Under the pieces are notes generated by a model, which saw only the letters and a list, made by a program, of their open reading frames with translations, had not been told where the DNA came from and ran no database searches. A stretch of DNA of 64,000 nt, taken from the NCBI GenBank assembly GCA_944474755.1, contig OX104119.1:87114896-87178895 (forward strand), in the 5' to 3' direction. The position numbers and the translations under genes were made by a program. This document shows positions 45,636 through 57,119 of this stretch, piece after piece. The stretch is from Limnoperna fortunei. Lineage: Eukaryota > Mollusca > Bivalvia > Mytilida > Modiolidae. The stretch's first letter is position 1. Each line of letters opens with the position of its first letter.

Positions 45636-45778
45636 GTCATGGTGACGACCATATAACTTCATCAATTAAGTCATAGTGACGGCCATAGAACTTAAGTGTG
45701 CCAAGTTGCAAAGCGATACGTCAAGACACTTTTTTTAAATGTGTGGCAGTAAAAAAAAATAGTCATAAGAAATAAAGT

Positions 45779-45810
45779 AAGGTCTTTCCATTGGAAAGGG
45801 GAAAGACCTT
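45779..45810. repeat. Perfect 11 bp stem hairpin
   Basis: AAGGTCTTTCC (45779-45789) and GGAAAGACCTT (45800-45810) around a 10-base loop. The flanks are AT-rich with no T-run or gene end, so no terminator role is claimed. Confidence 0.6.
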
Positions 45811-47690
45811 AATTATTTAAAACCTATTTAAATGTAAGGAAACAACAAGTAAAAATTTTTAATACTTCTTCTTTACAAAAACGTGTGAACTTTGGGTGTT
45901 ACACAAGGTATACAAGAAGTATACTTCAAATGGATATTATCAAACATTTTATGTAAAAGTTATACTTGAAGAATTTATTTGGACTTAAACTGTTTCAGGA
46001 GTTTGACAGAGGAATGCATCTTACAGAAAATTTACAAGTCCAAAATTTAAATTCTATGTTTTTTTTAAAATTAAAAATAATGTTTTTTTGCAGTTTTTTG
46101 CCAAATAACATGAACAAATTATATTGTCCAATATTATTATACATATCAGTGTAACCCATCCCTAGAGTTTCTCCATGTTTTTCATGTTGAAATGAATAAT
46201 TGTCCATGGAAAGTTATTATAGTCCGATTTGTGGTGACATCGAATTATCTCCCTTCAAAATATTCATGAGTTGCAGTCACTTGGAAAGACCTCCATTTTC
46301 GTATTGACGCGAAGTTTTTGACTGGACTTGAAACATGTTCAGCTAATACAGCATGTACAGTTCAACTCAAGAATACACAATACTATGATATTCTAAGACG
46401 CGAATGTATCCGCCGTCGAGCAATGACAGCAGAAAATTACAGTCCATTAAAAAAGTAGCTATAGACATTTTTGCATTGTCAAGGAACAACTTTAGAAAAT
46501 TTTGGCACACCTTTGAAAATTTTTAAAACACTGTTCCCAATGTAGTCACAAATCGGATCTTCTATGGGACAAATGTATTTATATATAGACTTGTTTTCAG
46601 TCTGTTTGAAGTAATTTTAACGAGGTGCAAAAACTCGCAGCACTTAAATGTGTCCGTTGTCAAGTAATTAAAGGAGGCAAGTCTAAAAATAGGCTAACGG
46701 TCAAGTGATTCACGTCCGGTAATTGATTGTGGTATGGCAGGCCGTGTAGGCTAAAAATGTTTTTTTTAAAATTCTATTTGGACTATTACTGATAATTTTT
46801 AAATACTTTGCATTCCCAAATTATTTTCAGATTCTTAAATTGTCCTTTACTGTCTTTTTCCTTATTGGAAATCCATTTTTTATGTAGAGATGCTCTGTAT
46901 GTAGGTAACCTGCAATTGTATCAAGGTCTGGAGATGGTTTATACTAAAAGGCGTCATCATGCACAAGCCTAACTAGCCATGGTTGTATAGAAACCACTTC
47001 ATGAGACGGTCTTATGCAGGAAAATGTGTGTGCTTTCCAAAATTAAAAATGTGAACAGTTTTGCAATGTTCTTAATAATGTGACTTTAATGTGCCATTGT
47101 CTTGCAGTGTTTTTCATTGGCCTGGTCGTTTTATGGTTTGATGAAAAACCCACAGGTTTTAGAACCCCAAGTTTATAACGGTGTATTTAATTTTTGAATC
47201 AATTGACCATGTTTAAAATTCAGTTCGTGTGCTTTTGTTTAAAAATCTATTCGGAAACCCTTTTTGCAAACTTTTAGCAAAGTTGGTCTGAATTATCCTT
47301 ATATTGTGGTATCTAGTATAAAGTCAGATAATTTTTTTTAGCCACCAAACAACCAAATGTCAATGACTGAAAATAGAAAATATTCAATAAAATGCAAGTT
47401 ATTGTTTCATATTTTTTACAATCTTGATAGATAAAATCTGAAAAAATGCATGCACAAAATAATCTGATCAAATTTATTCAAGTAGAGCATAATTGTTAGA
47501 TTTCTTCTAAAAGGTGTTGCGTGCATTTATGACTATGTGTGGGTTTTTTTGGTGTATTTGGCTATAATGAATAGGGAGAAACCAATCTACAGACAACAGT
47601 TTTAAAGTACTTACGTAGTGGGAAAGTTTTGATAATACTCGATGGAAATATACTTGTGGAAGATTCATATTGCCGATTTTGCAATGTTAT
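45811..47690. other. No gene seen
   Basis: AT-rich sequence without a convincing exon or named repeat. The 60-70-codon frames near 46.0 kb overlap on opposite strands and have no domain. Confidence 0.5.
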
Positions 47691-47696
47691 TTTGGA

Positions 47697-47848
47697 CCCC
47701 CCCCCCCCCCGCCATAACAATACAGATTCGGATTGTCAGCAATGTTAAATGTCGCGATTTCAAAAAACCCTCCTTGAACAAATATTGTATGCACAAATTA
47801 TGGATGTTTATTTTCTGGTTGGTTTTGCGAAGTGGAGGGGGGGGGGGG
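47697..47848. repeat. C14 and G12 homopolymer tracts 130 bp apart
   Basis: C14 at 47697-47710 and G12 at 47837-47848. They are opposite in sequence and could pair as arms of a foldback, but the flanks do not extend the match well. Confidence 0.6.
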
Positions 47849-47914
47849 TAGGCCGATTTTTTTTTGCCGTTATAATCCGAAGTTTTGTGATTTGTCGGAT
47901 TAACGCCCAAAAAA

Positions 47915-48648
47915 GCGAGGGTACGATAAGTCGTTCTAGTGGTGGAGTTAATATTTATTAAAGAAATTTACAGCAAGGAGAGCAAATCACTTACGTCAGT
48001 GTGAATTGAATTCCTTTTTTAAAATTGAGATCATTTTGAAAGGTTTTGTCTTGCGAACTTGTGACTTATTAAGTCCGTGCCACTTTTTGCACATAAGATG
48101 TTGGTCATCTAGTGTTAATTGTTCTGCCTTGTTGTCCCCACGTGAACGTAAAAATGTAGCATTTGCATGAAAACAAGTAGTGCGGGAACCCTCTGTCATC
48201 CAACGCTCTTATAAACGCTTTTTTTGCCCATGCCTATACAGTTCAACTAAACTAAAAAAATAAGTATTAGTCATACAGGGATCACTGTTCTGTGCCATCT
48301 ATGCGAACAATTTTTTTATCGAACTATTTGAAGAATTAAAAAAAATAAAATAATACACTTTCTACCAACATATTAGCTATATACACAAGACATTGTTTAT
48401 AATAAGTCATAATTTGACGCATTTAAGATACGTACAAGACACGGCAGATTAAAAATGTTATAAAAACGTTCAATGAAATGTTCGGTTGTTATAAAAATTA
48501 AACTGCTAAAATATTTTCAACACAATCGTCGTGTAATAGAAACTAATTAAGATCGAAAAATAGGGAACGATACGTGGCTTGAAGTAAATTGCTGACATTT
48601 CAATAAATTTTAGTGATAGAGAACTACAGCGAATAATCGTACCCTCGC
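47915..48648. mobile_element. Possible DNA element with GCGAGGGTACGAT termini
   Basis: GCGAGGGTACGAT at 47915-47927 and its inverse ATCGTACCCTCGC at 48636-48648 are exact. The 734 bp between them have no domain-bearing frame. Target duplications were not clear. Confidence 0.4.
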
Positions 48649-49480
48649 ATAGAATGTGACGAATGCTACAATGTTTTGCAAAAAGACCCTTATTTTTATG
48701 TGTTACTTCATTAAAAAAATATATATTATTGTCATTATTTTTTACTCTATTTATTTTCAAATTTAAACACATTTAAAATAAAATGTACCGCACTAAAACG
48801 AGACTTTTTACATAACACAATGGCAAACCCACGCACCTTGTTCATTTGTTTCATATATGAACACACCGAACATTATCACACATGAATGAACAGCAACAGA
48901 AATAATGCTCGACTTTGACATTTTTTTTCCCGAAAACGAAAGGTCGTCACAAGTAAAAAATTACAAATGTGAAAGATGAATACTTCAGAAATATATGGAT
49001 TTTTTTTCATCGAAATCAAAATTGGTGCATTTTTTGCAGCACGTAAGAATACACCTCCTGTTTTTTTATGTTTTCTGATCAAAACAGAGGTATTAAATAT
49101 CCGTTGTTCTTGTAACTTTGCAAAGTTGTCTTTAATTTTAAAACGAATAGAAAGCAAACGAAATCGTTTGTCAATCAATGTGCTAAATAACTTTTAATTT
49201 GCATGGCAACCGAATAAACATCGGCACATAACTTTTTTACCTTGCATAATAGATAGCTCCCATTCTATTGTTATAGTTTCACCGGAAATATGACTGATTA
49301 AACCAAGGAAAAAATTTCAGGGAATTCCATGGAAAAGGAAAATGATATGGCATATAAATGGACTTTGAAATTTTTACACATTGAAACTATCATGGAATGT
49401 AGAACTTTAAACAAATTAAGCATGGAATATCATGGAATCATAGAACTTATTTTTTTCATTTATATAACATTTCTCCTGTA
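48649..49480. other. No gene seen
   Basis: Short opposite-strand frames around 48.5-49.2 kb have no domains. Confidence 0.45.
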
Positions 49481-49626
49481 TAATGCGGTAATTTGCGGAT
49501 ATTCGATGTCTTTCCGGTGTCAACTTTGTTTTATCCATACGACTTCCATTTCCGCTGCGTCACATAATTCAAATTTTGTTTCCTGGCTTTGGATCGGCAA
49601 TTTAAAGAATTTCATCAAATATTACG
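49481..49626 (+). ncRNA. Candidate first exon (untranslated or non-coding transcript)
   Basis: A less AT-rich segment ('gtctttccggtgtcaacttt', 'ttccgctgcgtcacataatt') ends at 49626 with a strong donor, G|GTAAGTAA. It could pair with the exon candidate at 53333. The upstream limit is arbitrary. The 101-codon frame across it has no recognisable domain. Confidence 0.25.
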
Positions 49627-51080
49627 GTAAGTAATGATTGTGGTCAATTAATATTTTACAGATAAGTCATCTTACGATATCCTTTTAATTTAATGGGAAT
49701 GCAGTGTTGGAGAGTGACTGTACAAAAGCCGTAAACAATATTGTGGAGATTGCATTTCAATATGCAGGAACTGATTTATGCCAGCATAAATGGGAACAGA
49801 AACAAGTTGTTGGTACATGGTTCTAAGATAATTACAGGAAATCAAATGTACATAAATAAAATTATAACAACTTTACCACTATAGTCAATGTCCGGAAGCT
49901 CGAATAAGCACAGGGGCTTGTAAAAATAGATTTAATTGAGCTTTTTGAATTATACTGGGTCGATTTTGTTATAGTGTTATTACTTTTACCCATATCTACA
50001 CGGGTTTGTTATTATTTCTGTTCTGAATTTAAAAATCTATACTCAATGTTATGGATTCTTTAGGCGGTTTTGTGGCTGCAAAATTAAAACTGCTTCCCGC
50101 GTTTGGTCCAGTTTATGCTCCTTTTGTCCAATAATGTGTAAATTGAATTCGTCACTTTATTTTCCACAGTTATTTACTGTTTTGAAATGCGGCGGATTTT
50201 TCATGGTGATAGAGCAATATTCTATAGTAAAATTTGACCTAAATTACAATGGAAGTGTATGTTTGGAAGAGTCAATTGTCGTCTGTTCGAAATCATTCGG
50301 GTAATATCGTTTGCAGTTAAGGCGGGAAAATCCTCGCGGTTTGTCCGAATACCACTGAACGTTACGAAAGCAGACGATCTTTTTTAAAAAAACGAGTGGT
50401 CCCTGTAGACACTAAAATAATTAAAGGCTGACTTCCTATGTAAAATTCCCGAAGCAAATGTCAAGAACGATTTGGAACTTGTCAACAACCAGGTATAATA
50501 TAAAATATGGACGTGTTATCGTGTAGAAATGATTAAATTGGATTTTAACTCTACGAAGGTACAATAATAAAAAAAATGCAAGCAAAACACTGAGCGCAGC
50601 GGGGTGTAACTTTTAGTATACATGAAAAACCCTACCTTTATGTTTCTAATGTCATTTAAATCTCAAATTTTCATCATTTCCGCCAGTTTGAAACGAAACG
50701 GATAATAACCCACACACATAAAAACCACAAAACAAAGCAATTTAAAATTGAGTATTTGTATTTGTATCTTTAAAAATTGTACGTTTTTTGTCTTTTACGC
50801 TACAGAAGCTATTTCTTGGTTTGACATTTTGTATGTCATTCTTATTGTTAGATTTTGATGTCTGCTTTGAAATAAATTATTTGAACCTAAAACATTTTGT
50901 ACTTTTTACGCCACAGTGCCATTTACATTTTTTAAGGCGCTTGTGCTATTTATTTCTCCTCAAACTTCTGAACATTTAAACATTGTACTCTCGGAATGGT
51001 AACGATTTGCTCATCGGATTAATAAATGAAAGAGTTATTTGCAAAATGTGCAAACAAATGCATCTGTAACAATATAGTTT
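49627..51080. other. No gene seen; intron-like
   Basis: AT-rich sequence without supported frames. Confidence 0.5.
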
Positions 51081-52907
51081 TTAGCTCACCTGACCCAAAT
51101 GGTCAGTGTGAGCTATTCTCATCACTTTGCGTCCGTCGTTGTCGTCTGCCGTAAACTTTTTACATTTCAATCTTCTTCTCCAAAACCCCTTGGCAAATTG
51201 GAATCAAACTTGGCATGAATGTTTATTGGGTGGTTCTTTACAAAGTTTTAGTTTTTGGTGCTGATCAAACATTAAACATGGCTGCCAGAGCCATTAATGC
51301 GTTCTGATTGGCTGAATTTCAAAAATTTTCTTTTCATAAACTGCTTGGAAGATTGATTTGAAATTTTGAAGAAATGATGGTCCTCTACAAAGTTTGAATT
51401 TTTTGTGCCGATCCAAAATCCAAGATGGCCGCCATCGAAGGACATAGTTTAACATAGGACCCGAAGAGAAAAACATACAAGCAACTTCTTTTCTGAGACT
51501 GTTCCACACAATGAAGCCAAATTATGAAGGAAATGAAGTTGGATAATTATCTTATTGTTTTGGGTTTTTCGAGACAATTGCAAATTCAACATGGCTTCCA
51601 GGACTATTAATACATTCTGAAATTCAAAAATATTTTTCGCATAAACTGCTTGGCAGATTGAATTGAAATATTGGAGAAATGTACCTTAGATAGTCCTCTA
51701 CAGTTTGAGTTTTTGGTGACGATGCAAAATCCAAAGATGGCCACCACGCAGGACATAGTTTAACATAGGACCCCATGGGAAAAACATAAGCAACTTCTTC
51801 TCTGAAATTGTTCCACACAATGAAACCAAACTAATAAGGAAATGAAGGTTGGATAAGTATCTTATTATTTTGGGGTTTTCGAGCCAATTCCAAATTCAAC
51901 ATGGCTTCCAGGGCCATTAATGTCTTCTATTTGGCTGAAATTCAAAAATCTTCTCACAAACTGCTTGGCAGATTGAATTGAAATATTGCAGAAATGTTCC
52001 TTAGGTGGTCCTTTACAAAGTTTGAGTTTTTTGTGCCGATCCAAAATCCTTGATGGCGACCCTCGCAGGACTTAGTTTAATATAGGACCCTATGGGAAAA
52101 ACATAAAAAACAACTTCTTCTCTGAAACTGGTCCACACAATGAAGCCAAATTATGAAGAAATGATAAATGAATAATTATCTTATTATTTTGAGTTTTTTG
52201 AGCCAATTGCAAATTGAACATGTCTTCCGAGCCACTTAAATCAAAACTCAAAAATCTTCTTTTTACAAACCGCTTAGCAATTGATTTGAAATATTGCACA
52301 AAGATACCTTACATGGTCCTCTACAAAATTTTTTTTGTGGCGATCCAAATTCCAAGATGGCCACCACGGTGGAATACAGCTTTACATAGGTGCCTATGGG
52401 AAAACCATACAAACAATTTTTTCTCTGAAACTGAGTTCCACACAATTAACCAAATAATGCAGAAATGAATCTTAGATAGTAATCGTATTATTTTTAGTAT
52501 GTTTCGACCCAATAGGAAATTTAACATGGCTGCCAGAGCTGCAAATGCGTTCTGACTGGTTGAGATTTCAAAATTCGTTTTCTCACAAACCGCTTGGCAG
52601 ATTTTAGGATATGTGATATTGTATGGACCTCTACCAATTTTGAGTTCTTTGTTTCGATCCAAAATACAAGATTGCTGCCAACATGGAACATCACTTAACA
52701 TACTAACCTATGAAAAAACATAAAAAACTGCTTCTTCTCAGAAACTCTCCTACTACTGATTGTTAATTCAACATGGCAACATTCATAGAAACAGCATCTT
52801 CACTTAAACTCTTTAGTATTTAATATCATAATTTGCAAGAAAAGTCTTGTCTTTACAAGTTTTTTTTGTAAGTCAGGTGAGCGATACAGGCTCTTAAGAG
52901 CCTCTAG
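51081..52907 (+). mobile_element. HINE-like element in the opposite orientation, with 310 bp central array
   Basis: Starts TTAGCTCACCTGACC and ends TCAGGTGAGCGATACAGGCT, completing the hairpin AGGCTCTTAAGAGCCT and CTAG at 52904-52907. These are the same ends as at 2763, 9759 and 11062, reverse oriented. The hairpin differs from the other copies by paired changes (C-G to T-A) that keep the stem. The interior is a different satellite. No coding capacity. Confidence 0.75.
51270..52780 (+). repeat. Central tandem array, about 310 bp units, five copies
   Basis: The marker 'aacatggct[gt]cca' falls at about 51276, 51589, 51898, 52217 (variant) and 52523, spacings 313, 309, 319 and 306. Each unit also has 'ctgcttggcagattga', 'ccgatccaaaatcc', 'catagtttaacataggacc' and 'ctgttccacacaatgaa'. 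Stray units of the same satellite occur near 1830 and 4000-4400, reverse oriented. Confidence 0.9.
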
Positions 52908-53332
52908 TTTAATCTACACAAGGGTCCGATACTTCTGATATATAGAGATGCACGTCGTATTTTTTGTTGAAACAGCAACCTGGCTTAAAAAATCATCTCA
53001 TTATTTTAGTAACTATACTTAGGCCAGTAAAAAAAAGTATGTTTGTTTCCTGTTTCCCTAGCTACCTACCTTGTTTTTTCATGCGTACCCTAAAAGTTTT
53101 ATTGCCCTTTTTGCTTAAGCACCGTAAAACTTGAAACCTACGCCCTGTTCACTTAAGATTAAAAAAAATTGAAATAAAAATAAATGCCTACTACCTACTC
53201 TATTTTTTCAAGCATGTTAACAGGAAACACACATACTTTTTTATTTGTCCTTATAGATATTAAGGGAGACATTGTATTTGAAGGCAAAAAAACAAGCTTT
53301 AATTTTCAAATATTATCTTTTTTTTATTTCAG
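52908..53332. other. No gene; intron-like
   Basis: AT-rich, ending in the pyrimidine tract of the acceptor at 53331-53332. Confidence 0.45.
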
Positions 53333-53443
53333 AATATTACCCTTTATTGTATCCCAATACTACAGAAAGAATGTTGGTTCGAGCCATTAATGGGAAGTGC
53401 AGAGATTAACAACTAAACTGTCGTCAATGCCAAAAAGTAGCAG
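53333..53443 (+). ncRNA. Candidate internal exon of a spliced transcript
   Basis: 111 bp bounded by TTTTTTTTATTTCAG and CAG|GTAAGA, both close to consensus. Joined to the candidate exon ending at 49626 it reads YEYYPLLYPNTTERMLVRAI and soon stops (TAA at about 53407), so it is more likely untranslated or non-coding. Confidence 0.3.
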
Positions 53444-53471
53444 GTAAGACATTAGTTTTTGCATGATTTTT

Positions 53472-53700
53472 ATGTCGCCTGCAACATGTTGCAAAGCGAC
53501 ATATAAGCGTCACTTTAGCAATATGCGTTGTCCTGTGGCATCACAATAACTTTCGCCGCAGTTTTCTATGCAACTTCATGCTGCAGCCTCTTGATATTAG
53601 GCATGTAGCTGTGTCCTATAAAAGTTTATGCTGCCACCAGAAAGTAATACCTATTTCTCGTCTTTAATTGCGAGACAAAATGAAAGTACAATGTATTAGT
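53472..53700 (+). repeat. End of a hairpin-terminated repeat family, copy 1
   Basis: Begins ATGTCGCCTGCAACATG... and closes with GCAAAGCGACAT at 53502, a hairpin with ATGTCGC/GCGACAT ends around the palindrome GCAACATGTTGC. It continues with sequence whose reverse complement is found at 63030-63305. Confidence 0.7.
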
Positions 53701-54153
53701 ATGCTGTAACTAGATCTGTTTTCATGGCTAGTGACGCAAGTTAATCAAGAAATCTGTGAGTTAATGCTAATTAATGTACCACTATTTTCGATGAAATCTA
53801 TCAACATGTACTATATGTGTTCAGTATCTACTTCCTGTTTAATGTAGAGTTATGGGCTTATAAATGAGTTATATTTGGTAACAAATGTAATCCCAGATGA
53901 AGGGAACCACAATGATATAAATTATACAGGGGATATACATAAAATTGAAATAATATTACTACTGGTACCAGATAGCTTGGGGTTTTTACTCTTCAATGCC
54001 TCTGTGAAGTTAAGTCTTTTGGGTTGTAGTCTACTAAAGGCCTGGATAGACTTTGATTGAGTTTCACAGTGGTGCCGACAGGCGAGACATACTTGAAGAG
54101 GCCACATTTGTTTATTAAACAGTCACATGCACAACTTTTATTTTTCTTTCCAG

Positions 54154-54328
54154 CACATTGGCAAAGAACAGAAAGAAAACAGAGATAAAAACTCCTTAAT
54201 CATGTCAATGTTTTGTTGGAGTTTTAAGACATTTTTGTATTTAATGTTATTTGAATAAATATTTAGTTGATTTTTAGTGTTTAAGGCCAAAAAACCACAG
54301 TGAGGGACCAATCAGTCTACTAATACAG
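54154..54328 (+). ncRNA. Candidate exon of the same putative transcript
   Basis: 175 bp bounded by TTTTTCTTTCCAG and ACAG|GTAAGT. All frames contain stops, so it would be non-coding or UTR. It contains an internal ATGTCAATGTTTTGT reading of only a few codons. Confidence 0.25.
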
Positions 54329-54339
54329 GTAAGTCAGGT

Positions 54340-54640
54340 ACCTGAATATAATACTTCAAGTATACTTTAAGTATACTTCAAGTATAATTTAAGTATACTT
54401 CAAGTATACGTGTGTAAGTATAAAACCTAAGTATTCTCTTAGTATATTTCAAGTATAACTAAAGTATACGTCAAGCATACTGCGAGTATAAAACCTTAGT
54501 ATTCTATAAGAATACTTCAAGTATAACTAAAGTATACTTCAAGTATAAAGGTCTAATTATTAGCCAAATATATTTGGCTAACTAATTTGCATATAAAAAT
54601 AAAATACTTGAAGTATATTTAAAGTATATTTCTGAGTTAT
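54340..54640 (+). repeat. Minisatellite of palindromic CAAGTATACTT units
   Basis: AAGTATACTT (self-complementary) and variants (AAGTATAACTAAAGTATAC, AAGTATTCTATAAG) recur about 15 times in 300 bp. A related pair is found near 45900-45930. The tract is AT-rich and can form many small cruciforms. Confidence 0.8.
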
Positions 54641-54682
54641 ACTTTAGTTATAGTTGCAATTATAATTACTAATAAGTTCCGT

Positions 54683-55570
54683 AAGAGATACTAGGCCCTC
54701 TACTATTTGTTTAATAATAAATGATCTCCTTCTGCATATACACAATCCTAATGTTGATTTATATGCTATGACACAACCATTAACATATCTGGGAGGAATA
54801 TCAAGAGTTTACAATTAGAGATGCAAGGTGATCTAAGAAGAATTGAAAATTGGTGCTACAATAACTATATGTTCATAAATACTGCTAAGAGTAAATGCAT
54901 GTTAAATGGGACTAAACAGAGACTAACAACAGTTCAACATCCCACATTATATGTTAATGATGCAGTCTTAGAATTTTCATCCTGTGAAAAGTTACTTGGT
55001 GTTAAAATTGATGACACACTGAGTTGGAAAGCCAAAATCGATGATGTATGCTCTGTCATATCTTCTAGATTATATCTCCTGACAAAGATTAAGAGACAGT
55101 TAAATAAAGAGACAAGGAAAACTTTTTATAATTATATTCTCCCACTAATTGATAATTGTTGTATAATATGGAGTGGTTGTGGGGTTGATGGGCTAGAAAG
55201 AATTTTAAAACTTCAGAAAAGAGCTGTTCAGCTGATTCTAGATATGGTACCCACATGTCCATCGAATCCATTGTTTAAACAGTTAGAAATAATGAAAGTT
55301 GGTTCAAGAATAGAATATTTTAAGTATCTGTTAGTTTATAAATCACTCAATTCAGAAGCATCAGATTATTTAACAGACACATTTAACTACGTAGCAGAAA
55401 ATAAACCATAGTCAACACGATTATTCCTAAAATTAAAACTGAACTGTTTAGAAATTCATTTTCATATTCTGGTTCTATTTTGTGGAAGAAACTACCAATT
55501 GCCATTCAAAATGCGAGGACAACCAATTTACTTAAAATTGATGTTAAAAATATCTTCAGAGCACAGAATT
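54683..55570 (+). pseudogene. LINE ORF2 C-terminal half (RT thumb and C-terminal domain)
   Basis: The YADD region survives only as 'tatgctatgacacaacc', a frameshifted form of YADDTT (about 54760). The frame is then open from 54821: WCYNNYMFINTAKSKCM, LGVKIDDTLSWKAKIDDVCS, YILPLIDNCCIIWSGCGVDG, LERILKLQKRAVQLILD, MKVGSRIEYFKYLLVYKSLN. After a stop at 55409 the same frame goes on to KTELFRNSFSYSGSILWKKL and ends near 55570. This is a common CR1/Jockey-like family in bivalves. Not functional. Confidence 0.85.
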
Positions 55571-55721
55571 AATGTCATGATCAACAAAAACTAATAATAG
55601 ACATTGGTATTTATGTGTTTTATATTTATTTCTGTATTTTCTATAATTTTTCTATGCACTGTCTGAGGGCGTCAGGGAAGATTAGTTTGTAGACTAGCTG
55701 TGTTACCCTCTTAAAATAAAG

Positions 55722-55775
<54 letters not shown>

Positions 55776-55776
55776 G
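54683..55776 (+). mobile_element. 5'-truncated LINE (CR1/Jockey type) with (ATT)n tail
   Basis: Starts within the RT domain ('ctaggccctctactatttgt' = LGPLLFV), runs through the C-terminal ORF and a 3' UTR with AATAAA (about 55716), and ends in about 18 ATT units (55722-55775). 5' truncation is typical of LINE insertions. The tail differs from the TTGTA tail of the copy at 884. Confidence 0.85.
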
Positions 55777-55828
55777 TAATAACGTTGTCAAATATTATAC
55801 ACCGGTGCTACTGTCAGTAAACATTTGT

Positions 55829-55942
55829 CGGTTCAGTGAACAGCTATCACGAGAATGGCCAACTATCGCCATTTTGCAGTATTTTCGGTTCAGTGAACAG
55901 CTATCACGAGAATTGCCAATTATCGCCATTTTGCAGTATTTT
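55829..55942 (+). repeat. 57 bp tandem duplication
   Basis: Two units of 'cggttcagtgaacagctatc' + 'acgagaatggccaactatcg' + 'ccattttgcagtatttt', starting 55829 and 55886, with three differences. Confidence 0.85.
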
Positions 55943-55989
55943 CCTTTGAACTTTCTGTGCGATATTATTCCATCTCACTCGACTAGCTT

Positions 55990-56005
55990 GAGATGGGCCC
56001 ATCTC
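55990..56005. repeat. Perfect 16 bp palindrome
   Basis: GAGATGGGCCCATCTC. It lies at the left edge of a wider region rich in GAGAT/ATCTC words. Confidence 0.6.
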
Positions 56006-56074
56006 AGCTCGCTGTCGAGACGTCGTTAAATAACACTGTGACGTCACAATGTTACAAAACAGCGATAAACAGAT

Positions 56075-56185
56075 TATTTACGTTTTATGAAACTCGATGC
56101 ATTTTCTCGTCATCTCATCTCAGGGCTGTCGCCCTTCGATGAGATATGAACGAGAAAACGCATCTCGTTTCAAAAATCGTAAATA
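56075..56185. mobile_element. Foldback (palindromic) element, about 110 bp
   Basis: The left arm 'tatttacgttttatgaaact' ... 'cattttctcgtcatctcatc' pairs with the right arm 'gatgagatatgaacgagaaa' ... 'tcaaaaatcgtaaata', around GGGCTGTCGCCC. Imperfect arms of about 50 bp. It resembles a MITE hairpin; no target duplication was resolved. Confidence 0.6.
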
Positions 56186-56977
56186 ACCTATAAATATCAC
56201 GTGTAACGAGTCTGTCTCTTGCGGATAAACATGGAATATTAGTTTAAACTGTAATATTAGTTACCAGTTATACCGTAAATGAAACATAATAGTTTATATC
56301 TTCTCCCGTGTGCCCTCACCAGTTCCTGATAAAAATTAAAAAGTACTTTTAACTGGGACTTCTTAAAAACAAAAAACGCATAATGAAATGTTTAGAATGC
56401 TAAATGATATTAAGATGATAAGCATTTTTTATTTACCTCTAGATTATTTTATACATTACATAGTGTGAGAATTCTGTTAAATACGGTGTTTGGTCACAAT
56501 TTTCATTTAAAGTTAAAATATATTATAAATAGATAGAGAATTCTGTGTTCTGTTTGTTTTCATTTATCATGTTTATTATACACATTTACTTATGACTGTT
56601 TTTGACTTTATTGCTTCCAATATTGTTATATTTTAACAGTTTTTGTCATCTGCAAATTAATAGATCTCTGTCCTTCTTTAAAAAAGCTAACAGAATATAC
56701 ACAAAGTCAATTTGGTCAAGATCTGCTGTTCTTCCGTAAATGACCGATTTCTGGTACAGACAACCCAGCACAGATTGATTCACGCGCACACATTTGTATT
56801 TGCTGGGTCATCCAATCAAAACACCAGAAAAAAGAACGTTGTTATGGAAGCATAACTAACGTTTTTGTTTGACATTCTTGTTTCCGGCTTTCTGATTGGA
56901 CGTCAGAGACATTGGAGTCTAAAACTATGGAGAGTCTATAGGTTATAGCGATGTGAAAGTTGTTGGTTTATGGAAGA
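56186..56977. other. No gene seen
   Basis: AT-rich. A segment near 56835-56880 ('agaacgttgttatggaagca') resembles the inverted repeat at 32291-32332. Confidence 0.45.
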
Positions 56978-57119
56978 AATAGGTACTTTCATACGTTTTT
57001 GTGAAAGTCCGTATGATCTTTCACTCGTGATAGAAATATTTATGTCTTTTAGACATAAAATTTCTATCACTTATGAAAGATCAATCGGTCTTTCCACAAA
57101 ACGTATGAAAGAACCTATT
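56978..57119. mobile_element. 142 bp near-perfect palindrome (MITE-like)
   Basis: The left arm 56978-57047 starts AATAGGTACTTTCATACGTT and the right arm 57051-57119 ends AACGTATGAAAGAACCTATT, with the tip TATGTCT-TTT-AGACATA. Pairing is broken by only a few mismatches over 70 bp. The 66-codon frame across it is chance. Confidence 0.8.
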
